This document shows, one piece after another, positions 17,006 to 26,020 of a stretch of DNA of 64,000 nt (positions are counted from its first letter, which is position 1; every line of letters starts with the position of its first letter). The position numbers and the translations under genes were made by a program. The notes beneath the pieces are model-generated. The model saw only the letters and a program-made list of their open reading frames with translations. It did not search any database and was not told the DNA's origin. The stretch lies in NCBI RefSeq assembly GCF_010104355.1, contig NZ_CP044972.1, positions 2,604,001 through 2,668,000 of the forward strand. The letters run 5' to 3'. Source of the DNA: Hydrogenophaga sp. PBL-H3 (lineage in GTDB: Bacteria > Pseudomonadota > Gammaproteobacteria > Burkholderiales > Burkholderiaceae_C).

Positions 17006-18568
17006 CTACCTTCCAAAGCCTGATCGGTAGGCCAGATAGGCCATGCCGATCAGGAAAACAACAACCAAGGCAACCACGGAACCGGTGAAACGGTACAAGC
17101 TGCGCGCTTCGCGCCGTTTCACGACATCGTTTTTCACGAGGGTCACCACGCCCAGCAATGGAAGGTCGGTAGCAATCCTCAGCGAGTTCGCATCGAAAAA
17201 CACCGGCCGGATCTGGCTCATGAGGAAGGTCACACCCAAACCAGCAGCCAACGCGCCAAGCAGCCCCAAGGGGAGCAACAGGACCCGGTTCGGAGCCACG
17301 GGCTTTGGATTGGCGCGTGGTGGGTCAATCACGCGGAAATCGGCCACGCTGGACGCGCTTTCCAGCTCGCCACTCATGGTGAGCGCCTCCCGCCGAGCCA
17401 CCAGATCTTCGTAGTTCTTGCGGTTGATTTCATAGTCTCGATTGAGTTGCGCTTGCTCCGCTTCAACCTGAGGCGCGACCTTCATGGATTCGCGAGCGCG
17501 GTTGACGCGCGACTCGTACTCAGCCACCCGCGCCCGCAGGGATGCCACCTGAACTTCGGCCGCCGAGTTGATGCGGGAGAGTTCAAACAGTGCGGGATTG
17601 GTTTCAGCAACGGGCTGCCCGGGGTTTGCGGCGGCCTCGCGCTGCATCTTGGCCACTTCTTCGCGCTTCTGCTCTTCAAGTTCCTTGATCAGGCGCCGCG
17701 TGTTGGTGACATCCGGGTGGAGATCCGTGTAACGCTGCAAGAGGCTGTCCAGGTTCCGCTTGAGTGGATCAATTCGTGCATCCAGGTCTGGCGTCGCGAA
17801 AGAGCTTCCCGCTTGCGACGGTGATGCACGCTGGGCGGCTCTGGCGGCATCGAGCTGCCGGCGCGCTGCATCCCTTGCGCTTTCAGCCTCGCGAAGATCC
17901 AGTCTTGCCTGGTTGAGCGTGTTGGTCGTTTCACCGAGACGGCCAGCAGTGTCGAGTCCGCCTTGCGACTGGATGTCGAGATTGCGCAGTCGGAATTCCT
18001 TCAGACGCGTCTCGGCTTCGGTCAGTCGGGCCTCGTAGTTCTTGATCTGCTCCTCAACAAAGCGCCGGGCCGTGTCCGAGTCGGATTTGGAACTGCCCAG
18101 GCTGGACTCAACGAAAACCGTCATCAGGGACTGGACCACCCGCAAGGCCTTTTCTGGACTTTCCCCCTGGTAAGCCAGGGTGTAGAGGTTGTCGCGCCCC
18201 GTCGACCGGATGGACAACGAATCGGTCACCTGGGCAATCAACGCCTCTTGTTCTGCCTTGGATTTGGCACCAAGGTCAAGGTCCGCCATTCGCACCAGTT
18301 TCTCCACCGTGGGGCGGCTGATGAGCGTGCGACTGAGCATGTTGATCTGCTGCTCGATGTTGGGCTGGATGGCCAGACCGGCCATCAAGGGCCGCAGGAT
18401 CGATTGGGTGTCCACGTAGACGCGGGCTGAAGCCTCGTAGCGGTCAGGCATGAGAAGCACGGTGGTGGCTGCGCCTGCCGCCACCAGCCAGGCGACAGCG
18501 ACGCCCAGCCGACGGTACTTCCACATTCCCCTGAGGAAAATCGTGATCTGTTGAATGAGGTCTTGCAT
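17006..18568 (-). CDS. Exosortase A-system polysaccharide chain-length determinant (Wzz/EpsF-like)
   Basis: This 520-residue inner-membrane protein has two spans, at residues 23-38 (VAVAWLVAAGAATTVLL) and about 495-515 (VVALVVVFLIGMAYLAY). They flank a long periplasmic coiled-coil region (residues 170-400) with many Glu, Arg and Gln heptads. The pre-TM2 proline motif is PPRANPKPVAPNRVLLLPLGL. It sets polymer length and partners the separate tyrosine kinase. It lies 80 bases after the export lipoprotein gene. Confidence 0.92.
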   Translation of the reverse strand: MQDLIQQITIFLRGMWKYRRLGVAVAWLVAAGAATTVLLMPDRYEASARVYVDTQSILRPLMAGLAIQPNIEQQINMLSRTLISRPTVEKLVRMADLDLGAKSKAEQEALIAQVTDSLSIRSTGRDNLYTLAYQGESPEKALRVVQSLMTVFVESSLGSSKSDSDTARRFVEEQIKNYEARLTEAETRLKEFRLRNLDIQSQGGLDTAGRLGETTNTLNQARLDLREAESARDAARRQLDAARAAQRASPSQAGSSFATPDLDARIDPLKRNLDSLLQRYTDLHPDVTNTRRLIKELEEQKREEVAKMQREAAANPGQPVAETNPALFELSRINSAAEVQVASLRARVAEYESRVNRARESMKVAPQVEAEQAQLNRDYEINRKNYEDLVARREALTMSGELESASSVADFRVIDPPRANPKPVAPNRVLLLPLGLLGALAAGLGVTFLMSQIRPVFFDANSLRIATDLPLLGVVTLVKNDVVKRREARSLYRFTGSVVALVVVFLIGMAYLAYRSGFGR

Positions 18569-18648
18569 GCAAGCGACTGCCTGTGGCAGTGAGAATTCAA
18601 AAACTCCACCCGCGCGGGGCGGGTGGATTCAAGCCGGGACAGGCAGGG

Positions 18649-19284
18649 TCAGAACCAACCCTGGGGGATGATCAGAATGTCACCAGGCAGCATTTCCACG
18701 TTGGCGGAAATGTCACCGCGCTTGACGAGATCCTGGAGACGCACGCTGTAACGCTTGTTGCCGTCGCTGGCACGAATGAGCGTGGCCTTGTTGCCATCGG
18801 CAAATTCGGTGAGACCACCCACGGCAATCATCACGTCCATGACCGTCATCTTCTGCTTGTACGCGAGGAACTGGGGCCTCGTAGCCTCACCCACCACACG
18901 AATCTGTTCGCTGTAAGGGCCCACGAAGCTGGTCACGATGACCGTGACAACCGGATCACGCACCAGCGTGGCGAGCGCCTTTTCCACGTCGCGAGCGATC
19001 TGGGTCGGGGTCTTGCCCTGGGCCACCAACTCATCCACCAGCGGAGTGGAGACCTTGCCGTCGGGGCGCACCGGCACTGAAGAAGACAGCTCCGGGTTGC
19101 GCCAGACATTGATGTTCAAGGTGTCGCCCGGGCCCACGATGTAGTTGTAATCCGGGCTGGAAGCCAATACCGGTGCGGGTGGATTGGCTCCTTGCGTAGC
19201 GCAACCTGTGGCGGCCAACACCACGGCCATCAGCGCAACGCTTCCGGCAATGCGACGCATGAGTTCTGAAGTATGTTTTTGCAT
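18649..19284 (-). CDS. Polysaccharide export lipoprotein (Wza/EpsE-like)
   Basis: This 211-residue protein has a lipoprotein signal (residues 1-28) ending VVLAATGC, so Cys28 is probably lipidated. Next comes a polysaccharide export domain (YIVGPGDTLNINVWRNPELS) and a SLBB-like domain (IRVVGEATRPQFLAYKQKM). It forms the outer-membrane end of the export channel. It is the first gene of the long minus-strand transcript. The start at 19284 has GAGG eight bases upstream; a start at 19260 would leave a shorter signal. A longer start at 19305 has no support. Confidence 0.92.
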   Translation of the reverse strand: MQKHTSELMRRIAGSVALMAVVLAATGCATQGANPPAPVLASSPDYNYIVGPGDTLNINVWRNPELSSSVPVRPDGKVSTPLVDELVAQGKTPTQIARDVEKALATLVRDPVVTVIVTSFVGPYSEQIRVVGEATRPQFLAYKQKMTVMDVMIAVGGLTEFADGNKATLIRASDGNKRYSVRLQDLVKRGDISANVEMLPGDILIIPQGWF

Positions 19285-19540
19285 GTGGCACGTCCTCAAA
19301 ATCACGGTGAAATGTTAATAAAAGTTAACGGTCTTTTTGAATATACCGCACACCTCATCGGACTGACTACCGACAAAGTGTGACGAAGTTACCAAAGTGA
19401 AGAAGGTCACACAGTGCAGTGAATTTAGTAGCTGCTAAGTGCGTTGACGCACAGAAGGCGCCAGTCGAGTCGAGCAATCAATCACGAGTCGCCACCTTAA
19501 AATACTGGTCTGTTTTGTCATCAACCCCAGGAAACCCAGC
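19285..19540. promoter_or_regulatory. Divergent promoter region of the polysaccharide cluster and an aminotransferase
   Basis: This 256-base AT-richer stretch is the largest gene-free interval. It contains a perfect 5-bp inverted repeat GTTAA-N6-TTAAC at 19314-19329, just upstream of the export gene, and a perfect 7-bp inverted repeat GTGTGAC-N21-GTCACAC at 19378-19412. These are candidate regulator sites for the exopolysaccharide operon; no regulator gene lies beside them. I could not fix -10/-35 boxes by eye. Confidence 0.4.
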
Positions 19541-20737
19541 ATGTCTTTATTCACCGCCGTCGAAATGGCACCACGCGACCCTATTCTGGGTCTGAACGAA
19601 CAGTTTGCCGCCGACACCAACCCCAACAAAGTGAATCTGGGTGTGGGCGTGTATTTCGACGACAACGGCAAGCTGCCGTTGCTGCAATGTGTTCAGAGCG
19701 CTGAAAAGACCATGATGGACAAGCCCGCCGCGCGCGGCTACCTGCCCATCGACGGCATTGCCGCATACGACGCTGCCGTCAAAGGCCTGGTGTTCGGCGT
19801 GGATTCGGAGCCGGTGAAATCTGGCCGGGTGGCCACCGTGCAGGCCATCGGCGGCACGGGTGGCCTGAAGATCGGCGCTGATTTTCTGAAGCGCCTGAAC
19901 CCCGAGGCCACCGTGCTCATCAGCGATCCCAGCTGGGAGAACCACCGCGCGCTGTTCACCAATGCCGGGTTCAAGGTGGGAACCTACGCTTACTACGATG
20001 CCGACAAGCGCGGCGTGAACTTCGACGCCATGCTCGCCAGCCTGAACGCTGCGGCACCGGGCACGATCGTGGTGCTGCACGCTTGCTGCCACAACCCGAC
20101 CGGCTACGACATCACGCCGGCCCAGTGGGACCAGGTGATCGCGGTGGTCAAGTCGCGCGGCCTCACGCCTTTCCTCGACATGGCCTACCAGGGCTTTGGC
20201 CACGGCATCTCGGAAGACGGTGCGGTAATCGCCAAGTTCGTGGCCGCGGGCCTCGTGTTTTTCGTCTCGACGTCGTTTTCCAAGAGCTTCAGCCTGTACG
20301 GCGAGCGCGTGGGTGCCTTGTCGGTGCTGTGCGAGAACGCCGAGGAAACCGCCCGCGTGCTGTCGCAACTCAAGATTGCGATCCGCACCAACTACTCCAA
20401 CCCGCCCATCCACGGCGGCGCGGTGGTGGCGGCCGTGCTCAACAACCCCGAGTTGCGCGCATTGTGGGAAAAGGAACTGGGCGAGATGCGGGTGCGTATC
20501 AAGGCCATGCGCCAGAAGCTGGTCGATGGCCTCAAGGCTGCCGGCGTGAAGCAGGACATGAGCTTCATCACCAGCCAGATCGGCATGTTCAGCTACTCCG
20601 GCCTGACCAAGGACCAGATGGTGCGTCTGCGCAACGAATTCGGCGTCTATGGCACCGATACCGGCCGCATGTGCGTCGCAGCACTCAACAGCAAGAACCT
20701 CGACTACGTCTGCCAGGCCATCGCCAAAGTGGTCTGA
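19541..20737 (+). CDS. Aromatic/aspartate aminotransferase (class I PLP enzyme)
   Basis: This 398-residue cytoplasmic enzyme is full length for the AspC/TyrB group, opening MSLFTAVEMAPRDPILGLNE. The PLP lysine lies in STSFSKSFSLYGERVG, the cofactor-contacting HACCHNPTGYD is present, and the C-terminal substrate arginine motif is in GTDTGRMCVAALNS. It transfers amino groups between 2-oxoglutarate/glutamate and aspartate, tyrosine or phenylalanine. Which substrate dominates cannot be read from sequence, so I give no symbol. It is a single-gene unit closed by a strong terminator. Confidence 0.92.
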   Translation: MSLFTAVEMAPRDPILGLNEQFAADTNPNKVNLGVGVYFDDNGKLPLLQCVQSAEKTMMDKPAARGYLPIDGIAAYDAAVKGLVFGVDSEPVKSGRVATVQAIGGTGGLKIGADFLKRLNPEATVLISDPSWENHRALFTNAGFKVGTYAYYDADKRGVNFDAMLASLNAAAPGTIVVLHACCHNPTGYDITPAQWDQVIAVVKSRGLTPFLDMAYQGFGHGISEDGAVIAKFVAAGLVFFVSTSFSKSFSLYGERVGALSVLCENAEETARVLSQLKIAIRTNYSNPPIHGGAVVAAVLNNPELRALWEKELGEMRVRIKAMRQKLVDGLKAAGVKQDMSFITSQIGMFSYSGLTKDQMVRLRNEFGVYGTDTGRMCVAALNSKNLDYVCQAIAKVV

Positions 20738-20757
20738 GCCCACGAATGCCAAGAGAA

Positions 20758-20780
20758 AGCCGCTCCTGAGCGGCTTTTTT
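20758..20780 (+). terminator. Rho-independent terminator after the aminotransferase gene
   Basis: A 7-bp stem AGCCGCT/AGCGGCT with loop CCTG is followed by a T run, 21 bases after the stop codon. Confidence 0.9.
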
Positions 20781-20794
20781 GCTGCCTGCCCGGC

Positions 20795-21655
20795 TCAATC
20801 CCAGAGCACGGAACGCATGGCAATCGAAGCCCCTTGGAAGCCTTCGTTGAAGAAGCGCGGTTCATCGTCTTCGTGCACCGCACCCGCTGCGTACAGCAAG
20901 GGCAGGTAATGCTCCCAGCTGGGATGCGCCATCTGCGCCACGGCACCCAGCTGCTGAAAATCACAAAGCGCTGACAGCCGTCTTTGAACAATGTGATCAG
21001 CAGTGACGCGATCGAACTCGATCGCCCAGTCGTAAGCCTGGTTATCGGCCGCGTCGCGGCGCATGGTGCGCAGGTTGTGAACCGTGTTCCCGCTGCCCAC
21101 GATCAGCACGCCGCGCTCGCGAAGCTGCGACAGTTGTCGGCCGATGGCGAAATGCTCGGCAGCAGGTCGGCTGTAGTCCATGCTGAGCTGGATCACCGGG
21201 ATGTTGGCCTGCGGGAACATGGGTTTGAGGACCGACCACGCCCCATGGTCCAGGCCCCAACTGATCTCGTCCAGGCCCAGGGGATGGCTTGAATCGGGCT
21301 GAGCGACCGACTGGCTGATCAACCGGGCGGCTGCGGGCCACCCCGGTGCGGGGTACTGCTGGTCAAACAGCTCCTGCGGAAAGCCGCCGAAATCGTGGAT
21401 GGTGCGCGGCTGGCTCATGGCCGTGAGTTGCCAGCCGGGCGTGAGCCAATGGGCGGAAATGCACAGGATCAAGCGTGGCGGCTGCGCACGCTCCAGCAGT
21501 TCTCGGCCCAGCGTCTGCCAGCTCTGGTGCCAGCGGTTGTCCTCGATGGCATTCATCGGGCTGCCGTGCCCCACGAACAGCACGGGCATGCGCTGGGTGA
21601 GCGGCAGATCGCCCGATGCGTCGGGGCCGGATTGGGAGGTGGTGGTTTCAGGCAT
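20795..21655 (-). CDS. 4,5-DOPA dioxygenase extradiol family protein
   Basis: This 286-residue protein matches the LigB-superfamily DODA/YgiD group. The metal-binding His residues appear in PVLFVGHGSPMNAIE (residues 24-38), SAHWLTPGW, ISWGLDHGAWSVL and VGSGNTVHNL, and AHPSWEHYLPL closes the active site. YgiD-type enzymes open catechol rings such as L-DOPA in vitro, but their physiological substrate in bacteria is unclear. About 20 extra N-terminal residues precede the usual start, so Met23 (base 21589) may be the true one. Convergent with the aminotransferase. Confidence 0.88.
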   Translation of the reverse strand: MPETTTSQSGPDASGDLPLTQRMPVLFVGHGSPMNAIEDNRWHQSWQTLGRELLERAQPPRLILCISAHWLTPGWQLTAMSQPRTIHDFGGFPQELFDQQYPAPGWPAAARLISQSVAQPDSSHPLGLDEISWGLDHGAWSVLKPMFPQANIPVIQLSMDYSRPAAEHFAIGRQLSQLRERGVLIVGSGNTVHNLRTMRRDAADNQAYDWAIEFDRVTADHIVQRRLSALCDFQQLGAVAQMAHPSWEHYLPLLYAAGAVHEDDEPRFFNEGFQGASIAMRSVLWD

Positions 21656-21781
21656 GTGTGTGGCAGGTGGATTGCCGTCTGGCCGGGAGCCAACGGCGAT
21701 GATCCTGATTCTTTCATGAAGGTGACAAATGGCCGTGTAAATTAGGTGTTATCACGCTAACGCTCGATCACCCATGCTGCT

Positions 21782-21798
21782 ATATTGCACTGCAACAT
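21782..21798. promoter_or_regulatory. Palindrome upstream of phaZ, candidate PhaR-type operator
   Basis: A perfect TTGCA-C-TGCAA palindrome (21785-21795) is flanked by further symmetric bases (AT.TTGCA.TGCAA.AT). It lies 17 bases before the depolymerase start. TGC/GCA-containing palindromes are known targets of PhaR repressors of PHA granule genes; assignment here is by similarity and position. Confidence 0.45.
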
Positions 21799-21815
21799 AA
21801 CGAGGCCGGACCCCC

Positions 21816-23258
21816 ATGCTCTACCAGATTTACGAAACCCAGCGCTCCATGATGGAGCCGTTTGCGGACCTGGCCGAAGTGGCCGCCAAGCTGTTCACCA
21901 ACCCCGCCCTGCCCCTGGCCCAATTGCCGATGGCCCAGCGCGTTTCTGCAGGCTACGACCTGATGCACCGCCTGGGCAAGGACTACGAGAAGCCCGTGTT
22001 CGGTATCCACACGGTGGATGTGGACGGCATCGAAGTCGCCATCCACGAGCGCATCGAGATCGACAAGCCGTTCTGCGAATTGCGCCGCTTCAAACGTTTC
22101 TCTGACGACACCCACACCCTGGCCAAGCTCAAGGGGGAGCCAGTGGTGCTGATCGTGGCTCCTCTCTCTGGCCACTACGCCACGCTGCTGCGCGACACGG
22201 TGCGCACCATGCTCAAAGACCACAAGGTCTACATCACCGACTGGAAAAATGCCCGTCTGGTGCCCCTGTCCGAGGGTGAATTCCACCTCGACGACTATGT
22301 GAACTACGTGCAGGAGTTCATTCGGCACCTGCAAAAGGCCTACGGCAACTGCCATGTGATCAGCGTGTGCCAGCCCACCGTGCCGGTGCTGGCGGCCGTG
22401 TCGCTCATGGCCAGCCGGGGTGAGACCACCCCACTGTCCATGACCATGATGGGCGGCCCGATCGACGCGCGCAAGTCGCCCACCGCCGTGAACAACCTGG
22501 CCACCCAGCGCAGCCACAGCTGGTTCGAGAACAACGTGATCTACCGCGTGCCCGACAGCTTCCCCGGCGCCGGCCGCCGCGTCTACCCCGGCTTCCTGCA
22601 GCACACCGGCTTCGTGGCCATGAACCCCGACCGCCATGCGTCGAGCCACTACGACTACTTCAAGGACCTGATCAAAGGCGACAACTCCAGCGCCGAGAGC
22701 CACCGCAAGTTCTACGACGAGTACAACGCCGTGCTCGACATGGATGCCGACTACTACCTGCAGACCATCGAGACCGTGTTCCAGGAATTCAAGCTGGTCA
22801 ACGGGACCTGGGACGTGAAAAACCCGCAAGGCAAGCTCGAGCGCGTGCGCCCGCAAGACATCCAGCACACCGCCCTGCTCACGGTTGAGGGCGAGCTCGA
22901 CGATATTTCGGGCTCCGGCCAGACCGCAGCGGCGCACGAACTGTGCACCGGCATTCCCAAGACGCATCGCATGCACTACGAAGCGCAAGGCGCGGGCCAC
23001 TACGGCATCTTCAGTGGCCGCCGCTGGCGCGAGGCGGTACACCCTGTGGTCAAGACTTTCCTGAAGGCTCACCAGCCGACGGTGGTGCCAGCACCTGTGG
23101 TGGTCAAGGCAGCCGCCCCCAAGCCCGTGAAAGCCGCGGTCAAGGCCCCGGCCAAGCCGGCAGTCAAGGCGGTGTCCAAGGCCGCCCCTGCCAAAGCGGC
23201 GGCCAAGCCTGCAGCCAAGACGCCGGCCACCCGCAAGCCGCGCAACACCGCCGCCTGA
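21816..23258 (+). CDS. phaZ: Intracellular polyhydroxyalkanoate depolymerase with Lys/Ala/Pro-rich tail
   Basis: The first 410 or so residues form an alpha/beta-hydrolase of the intracellular PhaZ type. The lipase-box equivalent is SVCQPTVP, where a cysteine replaces the usual serine as in the Cupriavidus-type enzyme. GHYGIFSGRRWRE supplies the catalytic His region. It hydrolyses PHB on native granules to release 3-hydroxybutyrate. Residues about 420-480 are an unusual low-complexity tail of VKAAAPKPVKAA-like repeats ending RKPRNTAA, similar to histone H1-like or PhaF-type tails. The gene stands alone, about 17 kb from the phaCAB operon on the other strand. Confidence 0.92.
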   Translation: MLYQIYETQRSMMEPFADLAEVAAKLFTNPALPLAQLPMAQRVSAGYDLMHRLGKDYEKPVFGIHTVDVDGIEVAIHERIEIDKPFCELRRFKRFSDDTHTLAKLKGEPVVLIVAPLSGHYATLLRDTVRTMLKDHKVYITDWKNARLVPLSEGEFHLDDYVNYVQEFIRHLQKAYGNCHVISVCQPTVPVLAAVSLMASRGETTPLSMTMMGGPIDARKSPTAVNNLATQRSHSWFENNVIYRVPDSFPGAGRRVYPGFLQHTGFVAMNPDRHASSHYDYFKDLIKGDNSSAESHRKFYDEYNAVLDMDADYYLQTIETVFQEFKLVNGTWDVKNPQGKLERVRPQDIQHTALLTVEGELDDISGSGQTAAAHELCTGIPKTHRMHYEAQGAGHYGIFSGRRWREAVHPVVKTFLKAHQPTVVPAPVVVKAAAPKPVKAAVKAPAKPAVKAVSKAAPAKAAAKPAAKTPATRKPRNTAA

Positions 23259-23312
23259 GCAGACTCAAACCTGAAGCCCGGCACCGGTACAGGCGCCGGT
23301 ATATTGGCCGTC

Positions 23313-23969
23313 ATGAACGACCTCGCACGGCGCATTGACGCCGCCCTGCCGCAAACCCAGTGCACGCGCTGCGGCTATCCCGACTGCGCGAGCTACGCGC
23401 TGGCCATTGCCGATGGCGGTGCCGACATCAACCAGTGCCCACCCGGTGGAGCCGAGGGCATCGAGCGGCTGGCCGCGATCACGGGGCAGGTCTTCAAACC
23501 CCTGAACCCGCACAACGGCATTGAAGGCCCTGTGACGGTCGCCGTGATCGATGAGGCCTGGTGCATCGGCTGCACCTTGTGCATCAAGGTCTGCCCCACC
23601 GACGCCATCGTGGGCAGCAACAAACGCATGCACACCGTGATCGAACCCGCTTGCACCGGGTGCGAGCTGTGTTTGCCGGTGTGCCCGGTGGACTGCATTT
23701 CGCTGGAGATCGTCAGTGGCGAGCGCACCGGCTGGCAGGCCTGGACGGCCGAGCAGGCGCGGCAAGGCCAGGCGCGCTACCAGGCAAGGCAGACGCGACT
23801 CGCTCGCGAGAAGCGGGAACACGACGATCGGCTGGAGGCCAAGGCGAAAGAGAAGCTGACCGACCTGGCCGCGCATTCGCGGATCACCAACGAGGCGCTG
23901 CTGGACAAGAAGCGATCCGTGATCGAGGCCGCGCTCGCCCGGGCCAGGGCCAGGCGCACCAGCGTCTGA
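23313..23969 (+). CDS. RnfB-like iron-sulfur protein (soluble, orphan)
   Basis: This 218-residue protein has three Fe-S modules: an N-terminal Fer4-like cluster domain with Cys17, Cys20, Cys25 and Cys42 ([10 protein letters not shown]...QCPPGG), then two ferredoxin motifs, [12 protein letters not shown] and [12 protein letters not shown]. The RnfB membrane anchor is missing, and the C-terminal 80 residues are highly charged and helical. No other rnf gene is nearby. Betaproteobacteria often carry this soluble RnfB-like protein alone; its partner is unknown. The ATG at 23313 was chosen over a TTG at 23304. Confidence 0.87.
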   Translation: MNDLARRIDAALPQTQCTRCGYPDCASYALAIADGGADINQCPPGGAEGIERLAAITGQVFKPLNPHNGIEGPVTVAVIDEAWCIGCTLCIKVCPTDAIVGSNKRMHTVIEPACTGCELCLPVCPVDCISLEIVSGERTGWQAWTAEQARQGQARYQARQTRLAREKREHDDRLEAKAKEKLTDLAAHSRITNEALLDKKRSVIEAALARARARRTSV

Positions 23970-23982
23970 GGCATCGACCGAA

Positions 23983-25503
23983 TCAGGCCGCCTGGCGAGC
24001 GGCCGCGGTCTTGTAGACGCCGCAGCCCACGTAGAGTTCGTCGACCTTCACCACATACGACATCTTGGCCTGGATGCTGCCGTTGGCCGGGTTCCCGATG
24101 TCGTACTCGACCCAGCCCGGCGCGGTTTCGGCCTGCGACACGATGGCGTTCAGCAGGGCCTGACCGTCGATGCCGGGAATGTCCTGCACGCGGCTGCCCA
24201 CCTTCTCGGGCTTGCCGCCGAACGAGCGATAGACACCGCTCTTGTCGAGCGCAAAGACATACATGTCGCGGTCGTGGAAACCGCTGGTGGGCGTGGTGAT
24301 CTCGCGCACGAAGGCTTCGCGCCCGCGCTGCTGGCGCATGGCCTGCGCCCTGTCCACCAGCGCCATGGCTTCTTCGGCCGTGCCTTGCTGCAACATGAAG
24401 GACGACACCGCCTTGGAGAGGTGTGCCGCCCGCTGCTCCAGTTGGTCGGCCTGCGCCACGGCGCGCTCGACCATCTGTGCATTGCGCTGGGTGATCTCGT
24501 CGAGCTGCGAGACGGCCGATGAAATTTCACTCAGTCCGGTGCTCTGTTCGGCGCTGGAGGCCGAGATCAGCGACATGTTGGCCGCCACGCCGCGCACGCC
24601 GTTGGCGATCTGCTGGATGCTGCTGCCTGCGGTGCGGATCTGCACCACGCTGGCCTCCACCTGCTGGCGCGAGGCCTCGATGAGCTGTCGAATTTCCTTG
24701 GCGGACGCAGCCGAGCGCTGGGCCAGCGAGCGGACCTCGGCCGCCACCACCGCAAACCCCCTGCCCTGTTCGCCCGCGCGAGCAGCTTCCACTGCCGCGT
24801 TCAGCGCCAGGATGTTGGTCTGAAACGCCAGGCTGTCGATCACGCCGATGATCTCGTTCATCTGCTGCGCGCTCTTCTGAATGCCCTCGACCGACTCCAC
24901 CGCGCGGCCCATCGACTGAGCACCCGACTCCGCCACGTCGCGCACCTGCGCGGCCTGGCTGTCGGAGTCGCCGGCGGTCTGGGCGTTTTGCTGCACCGTG
25001 CTGGAGAGTTCCTGCACGCTGGCCGCGGTCTGCTCCAGATTGGCGGCCTGTTGTTCGGTGCGGTCGGCCAGATCGCGGTTGCCGGTGGCCAGGCTCTTGC
25101 CGGCGTGAGCCACCAGGGCGGAGTTGCTGCGCACCTCGGCCACCATGGCCGAGAGGTTGCCGACCATGCGGTCGAGCAAGCGGGTGAGATCGGCGAGTTC
25201 GTCGCTGCCTCGCACCTTCAGCACGGCGCGCAAGTTGCCCGAGGCGGTCTGCTCCATGCTGCCCAGCACCTGCCGAAAGTCGCTCATGAAACTGACATAG
25301 AAACTGAGCATGAGGTAGACCAGCACGGCAGCGCCACCGAGCTCAATGCCCAGCACCCAGGCGCTCGCCGAAGGCAGTCCGGAGAACCCCCAGGCGACCA
25401 CCTGCGGCAGCAGTGAGGAGGCGGCCAGCAGCAGCAACTTGCCGCGCAGGCGCAGGCGGCGCATCAGCCAGACGCCTGGGGACAAAGGATGAAAGCCGGA
25501 CAT
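23983..25503 (-). CDS. Methyl-accepting chemotaxis protein with C-terminal Cache-like domain
   Basis: This 506-residue receptor has two membrane spans close together (about residues 20-38 and 46-68) with almost no periplasmic loop. A HAMP domain and a long signalling coiled coil follow, with the hairpin core [20 protein letters not shown] and [17 protein letters not shown]. After the coiled coil, residues about 380-500 form a Cache-like sensor domain ([18 protein letters not shown], then [18 protein letters not shown]). It should therefore sense a cytoplasmic ligand and act on CheA. Convergent with the RnfB-like gene. Confidence 0.9.
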   Translation of the reverse strand: MSGFHPLSPGVWLMRRLRLRGKLLLLAASSLLPQVVAWGFSGLPSASAWVLGIELGGAAVLVYLMLSFYVSFMSDFRQVLGSMEQTASGNLRAVLKVRGSDELADLTRLLDRMVGNLSAMVAEVRSNSALVAHAGKSLATGNRDLADRTEQQAANLEQTAASVQELSSTVQQNAQTAGDSDSQAAQVRDVAESGAQSMGRAVESVEGIQKSAQQMNEIIGVIDSLAFQTNILALNAAVEAARAGEQGRGFAVVAAEVRSLAQRSAASAKEIRQLIEASRQQVEASVVQIRTAGSSIQQIANGVRGVAANMSLISASSAEQSTGLSEISSAVSQLDEITQRNAQMVERAVAQADQLEQRAAHLSKAVSSFMLQQGTAEEAMALVDRAQAMRQQRGREAFVREITTPTSGFHDRDMYVFALDKSGVYRSFGGKPEKVGSRVQDIPGIDGQALLNAIVSQAETAPGWVEYDIGNPANGSIQAKMSYVVKVDELYVGCGVYKTAAARQAA

Positions 25504-25575
25504 GTGCGTGTGTCTCCTCTATGGGGTTGCATTGCTATCGGCCAGAACGGCGCTGGCTTGAGACACGGCCCGCTC

Positions 25576-25878
25576 TCAATGGGGACCGGAAATCCCCGAT
25601 TGACGCGCTTCAAAATGCCGGAACAGCTGCACCGCCATCACGCGAAGCGCGTCATCGGCCATGTTGTGAGCGTGCGAGAGTTGCTCCAGACCGTAGCGGC
25701 GGTCGTGCTGCATGAGGGCGCGGCTCACGCACATGCCGTGGCTGGACATGCGCAGGCAGAAGGCTTCGAGCAGGTCGTGGGGCCAGATCTGCGTCGCATC
25801 GAGCGCGCGGCGGCTCAGCGGTGCCTGGGCTGGAGTGGATGCGGTGGCGGGCGTTGCTCGGGTCGGTACCGTGTTCAT
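25576..25878 (-). CDS. Hypothetical protein, 100 residues
   Basis: I recognise no family. The protein is soluble, with a Thr/Ala/Pro-rich N-terminus and a helical, His- and Met-containing C-terminal half (LLEAFCLRMSSHGMCVSRAL). The start at 25878 is backed by GAGGAG eight bases upstream, and the product is preceded by a 142-base gap. It lies 72 bases upstream of the chemoreceptor gene on the same strand, so a shared transcript is possible. The coding probability is moderate. Confidence 0.55.
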   Translation of the reverse strand: MNTVPTRATPATASTPAQAPLSRRALDATQIWPHDLLEAFCLRMSSHGMCVSRALMQHDRRYGLEQLSHAHNMADDALRVMAVQLFRHFEARQSGISGPH

Positions 25879-26020
25879 GGCGGCTCCTCGGAGGTGTGAG
25901 GCCTCTTGCGCGGATGCATGGCCTCTGGACACCTCAAGCGTAGGTCGCCTGGAACCCACGCATTCCCCGAAACAGCGGCAGAAACCCAGCTTTGCTCCGG
26001 GGTTCTGCGGGCTGGGCCGC

